A stretch of 64,000 bases of DNA from a virus: positions 29,973 through 93,972 of the IMG/VR virus record IMGVR_UViG_3300034121_000527; one strand, 5' to 3'. A model generated the notes under the pieces. That model saw only the letters and a program-made list of their open reading frames with translations. It ran no database searches and was not told the DNA's origin. The translations under genes were made by a program, and so were the position numbers. Shown piece after piece: positions 15,548-25,127 of this stretch. The number at the start of each line of letters is the position of its first letter. Within the stretch, counting starts at the first letter, position 1.

Positions 15548-15873
15548 GCTTCTCCAATAAGCATTTGAAAATCAGCTTCGTTCAATACTACATAGTGACG
15601 ACCACCCAAGTCAAATTGCAAAACAGGTAGTCTGTCTTCTAGTACTGCACGTTGTGTTAACTCTACCAGCTCTTGAGACTTAACTGAATATGATTTAACA
15701 TTATTTGTAAGTTTGTTCTCAATAAGCATCTCGTGAGTGCGCACATCATTCTTGCGCATCCAACCAGATCCTGACCCTGCATTACGACTTCCATTGTAAA
15801 TCTTTGCAGAACGGTTTTCTTGTTTCTTGGAAGCCTTCATTATTGAACGCTTTTCTTCTTTACCAAACATCAT
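15544..15873 (-). CDS. Putative small PDDEXK nuclease (resolvase-like)
   Basis: A 109-residue protein with a basic N-terminus and a core GSGSGWMRKNDVRTHEMLIE followed by NKLTNNVKSYSVKS. D43 and the E-x-K of IENKLT form a likely PDDEXK site, as in compact phage Holliday-junction resolvases. The C-terminal LPVLQFDLGGRHYVVLNEADF closes the fold. The start overlaps the RecA-like stop by four bases, so both are translated together. Together with 13346-13708 this gives two possible resolvases. Confidence 0.6.
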   Translation of the reverse strand: MMFGKEEKRSIMKASKKQENRSAKIYNGSRNAGSGSGWMRKNDVRTHEMLIENKLTNNVKSYSVKSQELVELTQRAVLEDRLPVLQFDLGGRHYVVLNEADFQMLIGEA

Positions 15874-16889
15874 AGGAAATACTCCGTAGCTTTCTGTCTT
15901 AGCTCTGCTTGCATGTCTAGATCTTCACGAACAGCATTGAGTAATGCTTCCTTACCTTGCCATTTCTGACCGTTGTAGTTATAGTAAGCCCCACCTCGTG
16001 TAATGATTTCTACCGAGATGCAGATGTTAACAATATCTTTTATTGTGTCAAATTCCCCAAGTTTAAAACCGTTTGCCTCTGAGAAGTAGAAATCTACGAC
16101 GGCAACCTGCTGTGGACGGTATGTCTTGTTCTTCATGGTGCGAGCACGTATAGTCTGACCTACTGGCTCATCCTTTTCTTTAATCCACTCGTCACGCTTA
16201 ACTTCTACTCTGGCAAAGTAGTGGAAGTTCTTGGCCTTACCACCTGGGGTAGTTCGTGGGTCACCATACATGACGCCAATCTTTTCACGCCATTGGTTGA
16301 TAATCAAACCTGTACAACCACGGTCTTCTACGACCATTGAGCGTTTCTGTGCCTTGCTACTCTTGCGGAAGAACTTACCTGTAAGACGTGCTCCTAAACC
16401 CATCGTGAACTCATCCATCATCTTTTCTGCTTCATCACCTGGGACTAGGGCAGGTAAAGAATCAAGAATGATGCAATCAACAGCACGGTTTTCCATTGCA
16501 CGAATAATCAAGTCATAAACTTGTTCCATGATGTTGGTTTCAACTACCCAAAGTCGGTCAAGGTCTACACCAATTGCTTTGGCATAATCCGGTACAAACT
16601 CTTCAGCAGCAATCCACATAGCTACCCACTCGGGATCTAGTGCTTGGTTAGCCGCAATAGTTTTGTAAGCAAGTGCAGTCTTGCCTGAGGATTCATCCCC
16701 AATAATCTCAGACCACTGGTTTGCTGGCCATCCTCCGCCAAGCATTAAGTCATAGGCAAGAATACCTGTAGTAATACGGGGTACTTCTTCTTTGACTTGA
16801 TTACCTTGGACAATTATGTTTTCGCCGTACTTTTTATTGATTGCGGAGATGATTGAATCAAGGCTCTCGCGTGTTGCATCAATGCGCAT
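15870..16889 (-). CDS. RecA/UvsX-like recombinase
   Basis: A 339-residue protein with a RecA-type ATPase core. Walker A is GDESSGKT at about 64-71, and Walker B is CIILDSL at about 139-145. An ITTGILAYDLMLGGGWP segment before Walker A is typical of RecA, as is the TGLIINQWREKIGVMYGDP stretch (the L1/L2 region), followed by TTPGGKAKNFHYFARV. Host RecA is slightly longer. The C-terminal part is shortened as in other phage recombinases. It would pair single-stranded ends made by the Cas4-like nuclease. AAAGGAAACAA precedes the ATG. Confidence 0.92.
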   Translation of the reverse strand: MRIDATRESLDSIISAINKKYGENIIVQGNQVKEEVPRITTGILAYDLMLGGGWPANQWSEIIGDESSGKTALAYKTIAANQALDPEWVAMWIAAEEFVPDYAKAIGVDLDRLWVVETNIMEQVYDLIIRAMENRAVDCIILDSLPALVPGDEAEKMMDEFTMGLGARLTGKFFRKSSKAQKRSMVVEDRGCTGLIINQWREKIGVMYGDPRTTPGGKAKNFHYFARVEVKRDEWIKEKDEPVGQTIRARTMKNKTYRPQQVAVVDFYFSEANGFKLGEFDTIKDIVNICISVEIITRGGAYYNYNGQKWQGKEALLNAVREDLDMQAELRQKATEYFL

Positions 16890-16903
16890 TTGTTTCCTTT
16901 TTG

Positions 16904-17308
16904 TTAGACGCCCCAGGAACTCTGGGAAGCTTGGTCATACATGCCATTCCAGCCACATTCAAAACATCTTGGTGCTGGTGACTTACCTTGAATACTTGTG
17001 CTTGCTGCTCTAGAACTGCGTGTAAATACGTTAGGGCTACCACATTCAGGGCAAGTAACGTCCCCTTGTTTTTTGGCAGCTTCCCCACCCTTCCATAGTC
17101 TTAACGCTTCACCCATTGTAATTTGTGCTTGTGAATCTAAATCTGGGCGTAAAACGCGTTGTGGTTCATCAGGACCTTGTTGAGGGATTACTGGTTGCGG
17201 GAATCTGATAGCACCAGAGGTAGGTGGTATAACTGGGTTGAAGCTACGGTTGGTAGATGTAACGGGCTTTTCTCCACTTAGTTTTTTTGACCACCAGTCA
17301 CTGCTCAT
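16904..17308 (-). CDS. Small zinc-ribbon protein
   Basis: 134 residues from the ATG at 17308, preceded by GAGGAGG inside the end of the upstream gene. The N-terminal two thirds are polar and Pro-rich. Residues about 87-116 form a zinc ribbon: VTCPECGSPNVF, then RCFECGWNG, a typical C-x2-C...C-x2-C arrangement. It lies between the polymerase-linked gene and the RecA-like gene, so a role in replication or recombination is likely. The partner is unknown. Confidence 0.7.
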   Translation of the reverse strand: MSSDWWSKKLSGEKPVTSTNRSFNPVIPPTSGAIRFPQPVIPQQGPDEPQRVLRPDLDSQAQITMGEALRLWKGGEAAKKQGDVTCPECGSPNVFTRSSRAASTSIQGKSPAPRCFECGWNGMYDQASQSSWGV

Positions 17309-17759
17309 CTTCTTCGTCCTCCTCCTCATAATCGTCTTCGTCATAGTCTAGGTCATCTAGTGCCGCTGAAAGCATCATTTCAACTAAAGATTCCATTGTT
17401 TTTGTCATAGATGGATCAGAGGTTAAAGTTTCATCAATAGATATTATATCTTGATCTACTAGATGCGCAATGGTAGCTACTGCAAATGATGTAATAATAT
17501 TTTCAGTAGCTTTTAAGGTTACTTCATCAAAGTCATTGTTCTCTCGAAGGACTGTTATCATCCATGAGGCACATTCTTTTAAATGATGTAGTACTCCTGT
17601 ATTAGATAATATAAACCACTTTTGCATAGTGTCTATAATCTCGTGTTCTTGAACATCCGGAGACGGCACAGAGAACCCAGCAGTGTGAGCTAACTTTTGA
17701 CCCTCCAATATAGATAGAGTCAGATAGAAGTTACGTTCTTCTACTGGGCTTGAAGCCAT
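17298..17759 (-). CDS. Hypothetical protein with acidic tail
   Basis: 153 residues from the ATG at 17759, which has AAAGG six bases upstream. An ATG two codons earlier lies too close to it. The body is helical and the last 20 residues are almost all Asp and Glu (DYDEDDYEEEDEEDEQ), a tail type common in proteins that mimic or compete with DNA. The gene starts at the end of the polymerase gene and overlaps the next gene by 11 bases. Confidence 0.6.
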   Translation of the reverse strand: MASSPVEERNFYLTLSILEGQKLAHTAGFSVPSPDVQEHEIIDTMQKWFILSNTGVLHHLKECASWMITVLRENNDFDEVTLKATENIITSFAVATIAHLVDQDIISIDETLTSDPSMTKTMESLVEMMLSAALDDLDYDEDDYEEEDEEDEQ

Positions 17760-17761
17760 GA

Positions 17762-19849
17762 TCATCCTTTCGCCTCCGACCAGTTATAAGCTGAGTGGCA
17801 AGACACTCTTAGTGGTATTCCACTAATAATGTTACCATCACCCATGGCATTTATAAATAAAGGTTGGATTACGTCCACTGAGTCTTCTGGAACCATTGCT
17901 ACTAGTTCGTCATGTACTTGAACAAGTATCTTAGAGTCTGTATCTTTGAGTACTTCATAAACGTCAATCATAGCTTTTTTACAGATATCAGCTGCTGATC
18001 CTTGAACCACCGCATTAACGGCCTGACGTTCTGCTCTAGAACGCAACATATAGTCGTCTGATCGTAAGTCAGGTAGTCTGCGGCGGCGACCTGAGATGGT
18101 TTTTACATACCCCATTTTTATACCCTCGTCAATAATTGACTTCTTCCATTTAGTTATTCCTGAGAACTGTTTATAGTACTGGTCAATAACAAACCGTGCG
18201 TGCTCTTCGTCAACGCCAGTTGTTCGTGCCAGTTTTTGAGGGCCTCCACCATAGGCAGTTAGGAAGTTAACCCCTTTTCCAAGCTGTCTTTCTTCTGAAG
18301 TAACTTCCTCAACTGGTTTACCCAAGATAAGAGCAGCTGCTCCAGAGTGGATGTCATCGCCATTGAGAAAGAATTCGCTCATTTTCTTATCTCCTGAGAA
18401 CATGCACATAACACGAAGCTCAATCTGGTCATAGTCAGCTACTAGTAGGACATTTCCTGGAGTGGCCACAAACAAGCTACGAACACTGCTGTCTCTTGGG
18501 ATATTTTGTAGGTTGGGGTTACTTGAGGACAAACGACCAGTGGCAGTTCTGTGTAAGTGGAATGACGGATGTAAAGAACCCTTATTCAGCTTTGTAAGCA
18601 ACCCATCAACATAGGTTGACTTAACCTTTTTTGTTTCTGCCCAGTCAATTAACATTGGAACAATTGGGTGTTTGGCCTCAAGGTTGTGTAAAGCCTCTTC
18701 GTCTACTGAGGCTGAGCCCTTTTCTGTAAACTTGGTGGGCTTTAGACCAAGACCACCCTCCCGCTTCTTTGTAAACAACAACTGTTGTTTGTGTTTAGGG
18801 CTATCTGGGTTGAATCCAGGGGGAGCGTAGTCCATCATGTTTAGAAGCAAATTGTTTAGACTTTTGTCTAGTTCAACACCTAGCTTCTTCATAGATCTGT
18901 AGTCAACAGGTATACCTGTATCTTCCATTTCCATAAGGACACGTATAACTTCCATGTCTTGGCGTAAGCATGACAGTAGTTCTTCTTTGTTTTGAATCTT
19001 CTGCCAAAGGATCTTGTACAAGTGCCAGGTCCATTTGGCATCTAGGTGCACATACTTTGTTGCTTTTGAAAAAGGAACCAAAGTTATCATTGCACCAAGT
19101 TTCCCATCTTGATGGTAGGGGTTAAACCCACCAAAGTTATGGGCTATTAGTTTATCCAGGCTGTACTCAGACAGATTCTCATTTAAGATATGCTGTGCGA
19201 TCATTGTGTCAATGAACGGGCCCTCTGGCAGTTCATTATTAAAATACTTACGAACAGATCTTGCATCAAACTTGACGTTATGGCCAATCTTTACAAGATC
19301 ACCAAAGAATATAGGTTCAAGTTCCTTAAAAACCTCAGTTCGAGACAGCTGTTCCGGAGCAGGGGAAAACACTGCTGGGATATAATACCTACCCTTAGCC
19401 ATTGACTCCTTACCATTAGCCAGGAGTTTACGGTAGCCGCTTGGAGGAATGGTAGAGCCATCACCGCGTTCTTCAGGGATAATGATTTCGCCGTTGGGAT
19501 GCCCCATTGGAATTGCCCATGAATGACCCTCTGTAGCAAGCCCAAGCCAAAATACTTCATTGCGCATTGGATCTAACGCAAGAGTGTTTGCCCATTTGTT
19601 TACAAGGATTTCTTTTGATCGGGCAATTACATCTTCAGAGGTTGTTTTAATGGTTGTGGCGTGTGTTTCCCATTCCTGGTCAATCCAAGCCATAACATCA
19701 GAATGCCGTTCTACAATACCTCGGGTTTCAACGTCAAATGCAAACGCCCCTACTTCAGTAATTGTAGCTACAATTTCCTGTAACTCTTCTATTGTAGATA
19801 CAACATGGGGGGCCGTTAAGCCCCCCATGCAACCATTAAACTGGTTCAT
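17762..19849 (-). CDS. polA: Family A DNA polymerase with 3'-5' exonuclease domain
   Basis: A 695-residue protein. Residues 34-290 hold a DnaQ-like proofreading domain with the first motif FAFDVETRG (D39, E41), then KIGHNVKFDARSV and the later YSLDKL segment. The polymerase domain shows motif A DYDQIELRV near 471, motif B RQLGKGVNFLTAYGGG, and motif C VHDELVA near 645. The fingers segment SGRRRRLPDL is also clear. No 5'-3' exonuclease domain is fused, as is usual for phage family A polymerases. It is the replicative polymerase of this phage, between the SSB-like gene and a small acidic protein gene. Confidence 0.97.
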   Translation of the reverse strand: MNQFNGCMGGLTAPHVVSTIEELQEIVATITEVGAFAFDVETRGIVERHSDVMAWIDQEWETHATTIKTTSEDVIARSKEILVNKWANTLALDPMRNEVFWLGLATEGHSWAIPMGHPNGEIIIPEERGDGSTIPPSGYRKLLANGKESMAKGRYYIPAVFSPAPEQLSRTEVFKELEPIFFGDLVKIGHNVKFDARSVRKYFNNELPEGPFIDTMIAQHILNENLSEYSLDKLIAHNFGGFNPYHQDGKLGAMITLVPFSKATKYVHLDAKWTWHLYKILWQKIQNKEELLSCLRQDMEVIRVLMEMEDTGIPVDYRSMKKLGVELDKSLNNLLLNMMDYAPPGFNPDSPKHKQQLLFTKKREGGLGLKPTKFTEKGSASVDEEALHNLEAKHPIVPMLIDWAETKKVKSTYVDGLLTKLNKGSLHPSFHLHRTATGRLSSSNPNLQNIPRDSSVRSLFVATPGNVLLVADYDQIELRVMCMFSGDKKMSEFFLNGDDIHSGAAALILGKPVEEVTSEERQLGKGVNFLTAYGGGPQKLARTTGVDEEHARFVIDQYYKQFSGITKWKKSIIDEGIKMGYVKTISGRRRRLPDLRSDDYMLRSRAERQAVNAVVQGSAADICKKAMIDVYEVLKDTDSKILVQVHDELVAMVPEDSVDVIQPLFINAMGDGNIISGIPLRVSCHSAYNWSEAKG

Positions 19850-19850
19850 C

Positions 19851-20546
19851 TCAGTCTGCCAAATCTTCTAAGGCAATCTGAGTAAGGTCCTTGCGGGTTG
19901 GGATTTGGATAATTTCAGGGGTGTAGGCATCCTTGCGGAAAACCTTTAAGTCATCTTCGGTAAGACCGTCAATATTCCACTCTTCAAGATCTCGTTCCTT
20001 AACTAACTGATGGTTAGTTGCAGAAGTTGCACCCTTGCCTGAACGGCTGACCGCCCAGTAGTGCTTGGAAAGTGGTCCCTGTCGTGGGTCAATGTGGAAG
20101 TTCTTAAGTTGGTCAATAACTCGTGGTCCAACTTCATAGGACTTGTGCATTGGTTCAGCATCTGAAGACAACAACACTACGTTAAACGCAAATCGTGTTG
20201 AGGGTCGGCTACCTGCATCACAAAGCGGACAACCCTTGGGGTCTAGGTCAGCAATGCAAGTAAAAGACTTCTGACCAGTACGTTCTACCCAGTGTTGGCG
20301 GTAGGTGGCGTACGGCTCATCTTCAAGAAACTTAATAATGGTTGTATCTTCTGAAATACGTAATCTCTGTGCGTATGGGGAATCTGCTGATTTAGCTTGC
20401 TCTACAGCACCCCAACCACTACGGATTACTTTGGTAGCCACAGCGGGCTTGTCATCATCATCATCATCGATTTTGCGGCTTGCACGTGTTGGCTTTGCCG
20501 CTTCTTCCATGATTTCTGTTTCGTCGTCGTCGTCGTATCTGCTCAT
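19851..20546 (-). CDS. Single-stranded-DNA-binding-like protein
   Basis: 231 residues from the ATG at 20546, with AAAGGAC upstream. The N-terminus has two Asp runs (DDDDE and DDDDDD). A central part with RSGWGAVEQAK, then SFTCIADLDPKGCPLCDAG is like gp32-type phage SSB proteins, in which a Cys cluster binds zinc in the OB-fold. Tyr and Trp residues (YRQHWVE, HYWAVSR) could stack on bases. The gene is just upstream of the polymerase, which supports the call. Acidic residues are at the N-terminus rather than the C-terminus. The assignment is by pattern and context. Confidence 0.65.
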   Translation of the reverse strand: MSRYDDDDETEIMEEAAKPTRASRKIDDDDDDKPAVATKVIRSGWGAVEQAKSADSPYAQRLRISEDTTIIKFLEDEPYATYRQHWVERTGQKSFTCIADLDPKGCPLCDAGSRPSTRFAFNVVLLSSDAEPMHKSYEVGPRVIDQLKNFHIDPRQGPLSKHYWAVSRSGKGATSATNHQLVKERDLEEWNIDGLTEDDLKVFRKDAYTPEIIQIPTRKDLTQIALEDLAD

Positions 20547-20566
20547 TATTTTGTCCTTTGTGTTTG

Positions 20567-21007
20567 TTAGTTGGGCCATTTTTGTTTTATGTATTTTCTG
20601 AATCCATCCCAGTTGGCCTTTGCTGGGTTGGAAATTTGAAACTGATCAACAGCGTCAATCAGAAACTCTACCTGCTCCAAACTGTAAAGTCTACGACCTT
20701 TCAAAGTTTTTCCAGGAATTTGTTGGCCACGTGGTGTGGGGGTTCTAAAAGTGGCTCTAGGTATCCACCCCTGTTGCTCCCACATCCTAATGGTCACCGG
20801 CTTTCTATCTAATGCCTTAGCAAGTTCTCCAACAGAAAAGAACATACGCTCTTCTCCAGACATATGGAAAACCTTACCACGTGCACCATTTAGTCTATCT
20901 TCAAGTCTTGAATCTTTTTTCTTGGCACTTTCTCTATTTTTAGGAGGAGTTTTACCAGGATAGTCAGGTAGATCGTTGAAGAAGTCTAACGGGTCTTTGG
21001 GCATCAT
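20567..21007 (-). CDS. MerR-like HTH DNA-binding protein
   Basis: A 146-residue protein. The first 50 residues are polar and basic. Residues about 56-115 form a MerR-type winged helix: FFSVGELAKALDRKPVTIRM, then WEQQGWIPRATFRTP, then GRRLYSLEQVEFLI. No effector domain follows, so it is a single-domain DNA binder. The start overlaps the preceding stop as ATGA. It may regulate the replication operon or act in it. Confidence 0.8.
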   Translation of the reverse strand: MMPKDPLDFFNDLPDYPGKTPPKNRESAKKKDSRLEDRLNGARGKVFHMSGEERMFFSVGELAKALDRKPVTIRMWEQQGWIPRATFRTPTPRGQQIPGKTLKGRRLYSLEQVEFLIDAVDQFQISNPAKANWDGFRKYIKQKWPN

Positions 21008-21432
21008 TCGTCTCCGTAACTCTTGCCCTCTACGACTTTAAACGCCCATGATTCTTTTTTGACATAAAGCTCGTCAAGTTCAAGTTTTAGTTCTGGGTTA
21101 TCCCATACTTTACCTAAAAGCTTATCTTCGCTAAGTATTCTTACTTCTTCAGAGACGTCTTTCCACATGTTCTTAGATCTAGCCCACTGTTCTGCAGCAT
21201 GGTTATCTAGGTTGATAGACACACGACGTTCTCTTTTAAGTTGGTGCTCTCCTGCAGGGAGCCACTTGTGTCCTTTGTCATCAACGTCTCCGAAAGAATC
21301 TACTTGGCTGCTCAGCTCTTTTTTAATCTTGTCTAGGCGCTCTTGGTATTTTTCAATAAGGCTCTTTAAGTTTACGTATTCAGTAACTATGCGTCCTAGG
21401 TCAATTTCATGGATCTTTGAGTTATTACTCAT
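21004..21432 (-). CDS. Hypothetical coiled-coil protein
   Basis: 142 residues from the ATG at 21432, preceded by AGGAGC. Residues about 20-45 are a coiled coil (VNLKSLIEKYQERLDKIKKE). The rest is mixed and hydrophilic. It lies between the SNF2-like helicase and the MerR-like regulator. No known domain is recognised. Confidence 0.65.
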   Translation of the reverse strand: MSNNSKIHEIDLGRIVTEYVNLKSLIEKYQERLDKIKKELSSQVDSFGDVDDKGHKWLPAGEHQLKRERRVSINLDNHAAEQWARSKNMWKDVSEEVRILSEDKLLGKVWDNPELKLELDELYVKKESWAFKVVEGKSYGDE

Positions 21433-21439
21433 GGTGCTC

Positions 21440-22987
21440 CTATACGTGTGAGTCACGCAGAAATTGCGTGAGGCTTCCTAGTGTTATGTCAAACCCACCA
21501 CGAACATCATGGTGTTTTCCATCTACAAATGCTTCATTAATTGAACGTTTTTGTTGAAGCATTTCGTATTGGCGTTCCTCAATACTACCCTGCATAACAA
21601 AAGTTGCAATAGTAACGTGAGGAAATTCTGAAGAAAGTCTAATAATTCTTGCTTCTCTTTGTTCAAGTTTTCCACTGCTCCATGGAAGGTCATATGAAAT
21701 TAGATAGTTGGCCATAGGTAAGTCAACACCATACCCACCAGCATCTGAGGAGAGGAACAACCTGGTATCTGGGTCAGTACCAAACTGTTGTTTAGAATTA
21801 TCGCGATCTTCCGCTGACATCCCGCCCATAAATAAAACACTCTTTGTTAACTTAGAGGTGGATTCTTTAATCAATCTTAGGTTTTCTTTAAAGAAAGAAA
21901 ATAGAACTACTTTATTCTTGGGGTCAGCACTAAGGACTTCTTCAATGTACTCAACTACTGCATTAAGTTTGGGGGTGTCTATCGCTTTAGATAGGTAACC
22001 TCTTGCGTCAATGTCAAATGCGTAAGCACTCCCCTCATTGGGGCGTTTTGGGTCTGCGTATATTGCAGCGGATCTTGATACGAGGTTTGGGTTGTCACAC
22101 AACATTCTAAGGACGGTCAGTCTAGACATGATTTGCCCTTGTGCTTCGTTAGAAGCTGGGTCGTTGTAGTGTTTCCATAAGTTGAAAGAACCACCGTGCT
22201 TAGACATGGCTTGCTGAAGTTGGTGTAGTAGGTCAATTGCAATAGTTCTGTATAAGGTTGCCCCATGGGTATCAAATGGTACGGGGATTAATTGATGGAT
22301 AATTTCAGGAAGCTGATCAGCAATGTCTTCTCGAGTTTTTCTGATCATGCAGTCTTCCATTGAAGAATGTAGGTTGTTTAAGTTTCGATAGCGCACGGGT
22401 TTACCATAGTAATCACGAACTATGAAGGTTCTATCAAAGGCATCAAATGGACCAAGTACCGTTGGGTCAACAAACTCCATGATGGAGAACAACTCTTCTG
22501 GTCGGTTTTCAATTGGCTGGCCGGTTAGAGCGTACCTGTATACCATTGGTTTGGATATTCTTTTTACCATCTTAGAGCGTTTACTTGAACGGGATTTAAG
22601 CATGGTTGCTTCGTCCACCACAATTGCTTGACATGGGATGCGTTTAAAGAACTCTAGGTCTCTAATAAGACATTCAGTATTAACAATCACATACTGTGAT
22701 GAAATGGCTGCTTTCCAAAGTTTCTCTCTAGTCTTTGCAGGGCCATCAATAACAGTTACTCTGGAGTTTGTAAACCTCTGTATTTCACGTTTCCACTGGT
22801 ACTTGAGTGATGCTGGGACAACAACTAAACATCGATCAATATCTCTGTTGACTAAGAGGGTTTCTATGCAAGAGATAGTTGTAACGGTTTTTCCTGCTCC
22901 CATAACAAGTCCAAGAAGTACTTGACCACGGTCAAGCATCTTTTCAACTGATTCTTCTTGGTATGGGTAAAGGGAACCTGTAAACAT
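21440..22987 (-). CDS. SNF2/RapA-type superfamily 2 helicase
   Basis: A 515-residue protein. The order is a Q-like motif LYPYQEESV, Walker A LVMGAGKT (G30-T34), motif Ia VVVPASLKYQW, Walker B IVVDEATMLKSRSSKRSK near 120 (DEAT instead of DEAH, as in many phage SNF2 proteins), motif III ALTGQPIENRPEEL, and a second RecA-like domain with SSDAGGYGVDLPMANYLISY and motif VI LEQREARIIR. Such enzymes move along DNA or remodel forks and are typical in phage replication modules. The ATG follows the primase stop directly. Confidence 0.92.
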   Translation of the reverse strand: MFTGSLYPYQEESVEKMLDRGQVLLGLVMGAGKTVTTISCIETLLVNRDIDRCLVVVPASLKYQWKREIQRFTNSRVTVIDGPAKTREKLWKAAISSQYVIVNTECLIRDLEFFKRIPCQAIVVDEATMLKSRSSKRSKMVKRISKPMVYRYALTGQPIENRPEELFSIMEFVDPTVLGPFDAFDRTFIVRDYYGKPVRYRNLNNLHSSMEDCMIRKTREDIADQLPEIIHQLIPVPFDTHGATLYRTIAIDLLHQLQQAMSKHGGSFNLWKHYNDPASNEAQGQIMSRLTVLRMLCDNPNLVSRSAAIYADPKRPNEGSAYAFDIDARGYLSKAIDTPKLNAVVEYIEEVLSADPKNKVVLFSFFKENLRLIKESTSKLTKSVLFMGGMSAEDRDNSKQQFGTDPDTRLFLSSDAGGYGVDLPMANYLISYDLPWSSGKLEQREARIIRLSSEFPHVTIATFVMQGSIEERQYEMLQQKRSINEAFVDGKHHDVRGGFDITLGSLTQFLRDSHV

Positions 22988-23905
22988 CTAAGCAATCCAT
23001 GGGGGCATAATCTTGGCTGTTTCTAAACCAACCTCAATTTCAACGTCCGTCATATCTCCTATATCTTTAGCATCAGTATTTTTGTAGTTCCACCAGTACA
23101 ACCCTTTGCGAGGTGTACCAAGTGCGTGGTAAAGCTTCTTACTAGATTCTACACCAGCTTTATCGTTATCCATTGCTACTATAACTTTATCAGCTAAATG
23201 CAGTATAAGGTCTATTTGCTCTTGAGATACATACGCACCAAAAGTTCCAAGTGCTTGGGCTTTATCCGTTACCTTGGCAAACCTAATAACATCTAATGGT
23301 GACTCTACAATAACTGCTGTTGAGCTGCGGAAACGTTCAACTCCAAATAGGGTCTTAGATTTCTTTACCCCAGTTGGAAAATTTAATACACTACCTAATC
23401 TTTTTTCTTGCCAACCATCCAACCGTCCAGTAGCAGACATGATTGGGATGGCCCAGGATTTATTCTTGGGGTTCCAACGTACACCATATCGGTGTGTTAT
23501 CTCAGGGTCTAAGTTGCGAGAATTGCATAACCGTTCTGGAACTCGGTCAAATCCAAAGAAGGCATCGCGATCTACAAACACATCTTCTTGTTGGGCTTTG
23601 CCCTCTATCAAAGTTTTGTAGCTTGCGTCTACAATCATCTTCTGTATTTCAATCCCAGAGTCACCCCCTGAGAGCTCATACAATAAAGATGAGAGCGACC
23701 CACGTGCTCCACATGAGAAGCAGATCCATAACCCAGTTGTGGCATTCATGCTCCAAGACGGAGAATTGTCTGGTTTGCCAACTGTTCTGATGTGAACTGG
23801 GCATTTACCAGTTATTTCTTTGTCTCCAACTCTTTTAACCTCCACCCCTAGTGATTCTAGGACTTGGGCCAAGTTAGTCGAATGAGGGGTTGATGTGGTC
23901 GTCAT
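22988..23905 (-). CDS. DnaG-type DNA primase (zinc finger plus Toprim)
   Basis: 305 residues from the ATG at 23905, with GAGGAGG nine bases upstream. The N-terminal zinc-binding domain shows GKCPVH and later WICFSCGARG, the CHC2-type finger that recognises the priming site. The Toprim domain shows VIVESPLDVIRFAK (Glu) and KVIVAMDNDKAGVESS (DxD). Domain order and length fit a small phage primase without a helicase-binding C-terminus. It is next to the DnaB-like helicase gene and overlaps it by 32 bases. Confidence 0.9.
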   Translation of the reverse strand: MTTTSTPHSTNLAQVLESLGVEVKRVGDKEITGKCPVHIRTVGKPDNSPSWSMNATTGLWICFSCGARGSLSSLLYELSGGDSGIEIQKMIVDASYKTLIEGKAQQEDVFVDRDAFFGFDRVPERLCNSRNLDPEITHRYGVRWNPKNKSWAIPIMSATGRLDGWQEKRLGSVLNFPTGVKKSKTLFGVERFRSSTAVIVESPLDVIRFAKVTDKAQALGTFGAYVSQEQIDLILHLADKVIVAMDNDKAGVESSKKLYHALGTPRKGLYWWNYKNTDAKDIGDMTDVEIEVGLETAKIMPPWIA

Positions 23906-25127
23906 AATCTGATACCTCCTCAAATTCCATAGTAGTCCAGTCCCACTTAACGTGTACTTCACCAGTAGGGGCTGTTCGGGCTAATACAACTCTAATGATT
24001 GCTTGGTCTTCCATATCTGGGTTTCGCTCAACACCAAGAATCAAGTCAGCGTCTTGCGCAAAAGATGAGGTGTAACCAATTGCATCTGCCGTAACCGCAC
24101 GAGTCTTTTTATTGCCTAGCTTCCAAGAAAGAACCTGGGTAGTTGCAACCACAGGAATATCAAAACGCTGTGCAAGTCTTTTCAGAGATCTTGTGATGTT
24201 GGTTAGGGCTTGGGGGCTTCCCTTTGCTTCACCCTCCTCATCATCCATCAAGTACACACCATCAACAAACAACACGTCAGGTTGGTACTCCTGTACTTTT
24301 CCAGCAAGAGCTGTAACTGTTGTAAGTGATGAGGTATCTTCACTGAAAACAAATGGATGCATGTTTTTGCGGATGCTCAGGGCTTTGCGGATCTTTACCA
24401 TGTCATCGTTGTTTAAGTCACCTGACAAGATGCGGGTATACGGTACTTTGGAAATCAATGAGTCATACCGTGCTTCTTGTTCTTCAATGCTCATTTCAAA
24501 AGAAACAAAGAGTGGGCGCTTGCCGTGAATGTGTGCAGAGTTGGCAAGGATCAAAGCAAACAAAGACTTACCACGCTTTGGTTCACCAGCAAACACAATG
24601 AATTGCTGTGGACGTAATCCGTGTGTAATTTTGTCAAGACCATGAAAGCCAGTTGGAATACCACGAAGAGCGTTTGGAGTATTCCGCATTACCTCATAGC
24701 GGGCCATTCTGTTTTCCCAGTTTTGGATAATGTCAATGTCTCTAAGGCGGGCAGCATCAACCGATGCTTTTTGTAAACCTACCGATAGAGCGGCCATTGC
24801 CTCTTCAAGGTTGTTTGCGTCAATCGCAGGAATTGCATGAGACAAAGAATCCATGATGGTTCTTCTTCTAAACCCTGCTACCACTTCTTCAATCAACCTA
24901 GAGAAAGTTTCTCCAGAGGCATCTTCTAATGTGACATCTCCAAATTCTTGGTTGAACACACGTTCGGTAGGAACTGCACCATGAACGCGGTTGAATTCCA
25001 ATAACCATGACCATATCTCAGGCCATGAACCAGTAAAGTGGTCAACTTTCAAACCGGCTTTGATTGGGGTATTCAAGTCTTTTTCTTGAATGATTTTTGA
25101 AACTAGGTATAGCTCGCTGGAAGCCAT
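23874..25127 (-). CDS. dnaB: DnaB-like replicative helicase
   Basis: About 417 residues. The start is chosen at the ATG that overlaps the preceding stop as TGATG, with GGAG six bases upstream. An in-frame ATG one codon and another four codons upstream are possible. The N-terminal 110 residues are the helical interaction domain. The RecA-like C-terminal domain shows Walker A GEPKRGKS, then PLFVSFEMSIEEQEARYDS, Walker B DVLFVDGVYLM, and the IPVVATTQVLSW strand with the Q-loop, followed by QDADLILGVER. This is the DnaB/T7-gp4-type motor that unwinds the fork. It lies with a loader, primase and initiator. Confidence 0.93.
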   Translation of the reverse strand: MASSELYLVSKIIQEKDLNTPIKAGLKVDHFTGSWPEIWSWLLEFNRVHGAVPTERVFNQEFGDVTLEDASGETFSRLIEEVVAGFRRRTIMDSLSHAIPAIDANNLEEAMAALSVGLQKASVDAARLRDIDIIQNWENRMARYEVMRNTPNALRGIPTGFHGLDKITHGLRPQQFIVFAGEPKRGKSLFALILANSAHIHGKRPLFVSFEMSIEEQEARYDSLISKVPYTRILSGDLNNDDMVKIRKALSIRKNMHPFVFSEDTSSLTTVTALAGKVQEYQPDVLFVDGVYLMDDEEGEAKGSPQALTNITRSLKRLAQRFDIPVVATTQVLSWKLGNKKTRAVTADAIGYTSSFAQDADLILGVERNPDMEDQAIIRVVLARTAPTGEVHVKWDWTTMEFEEVSDYDDHINPSFD

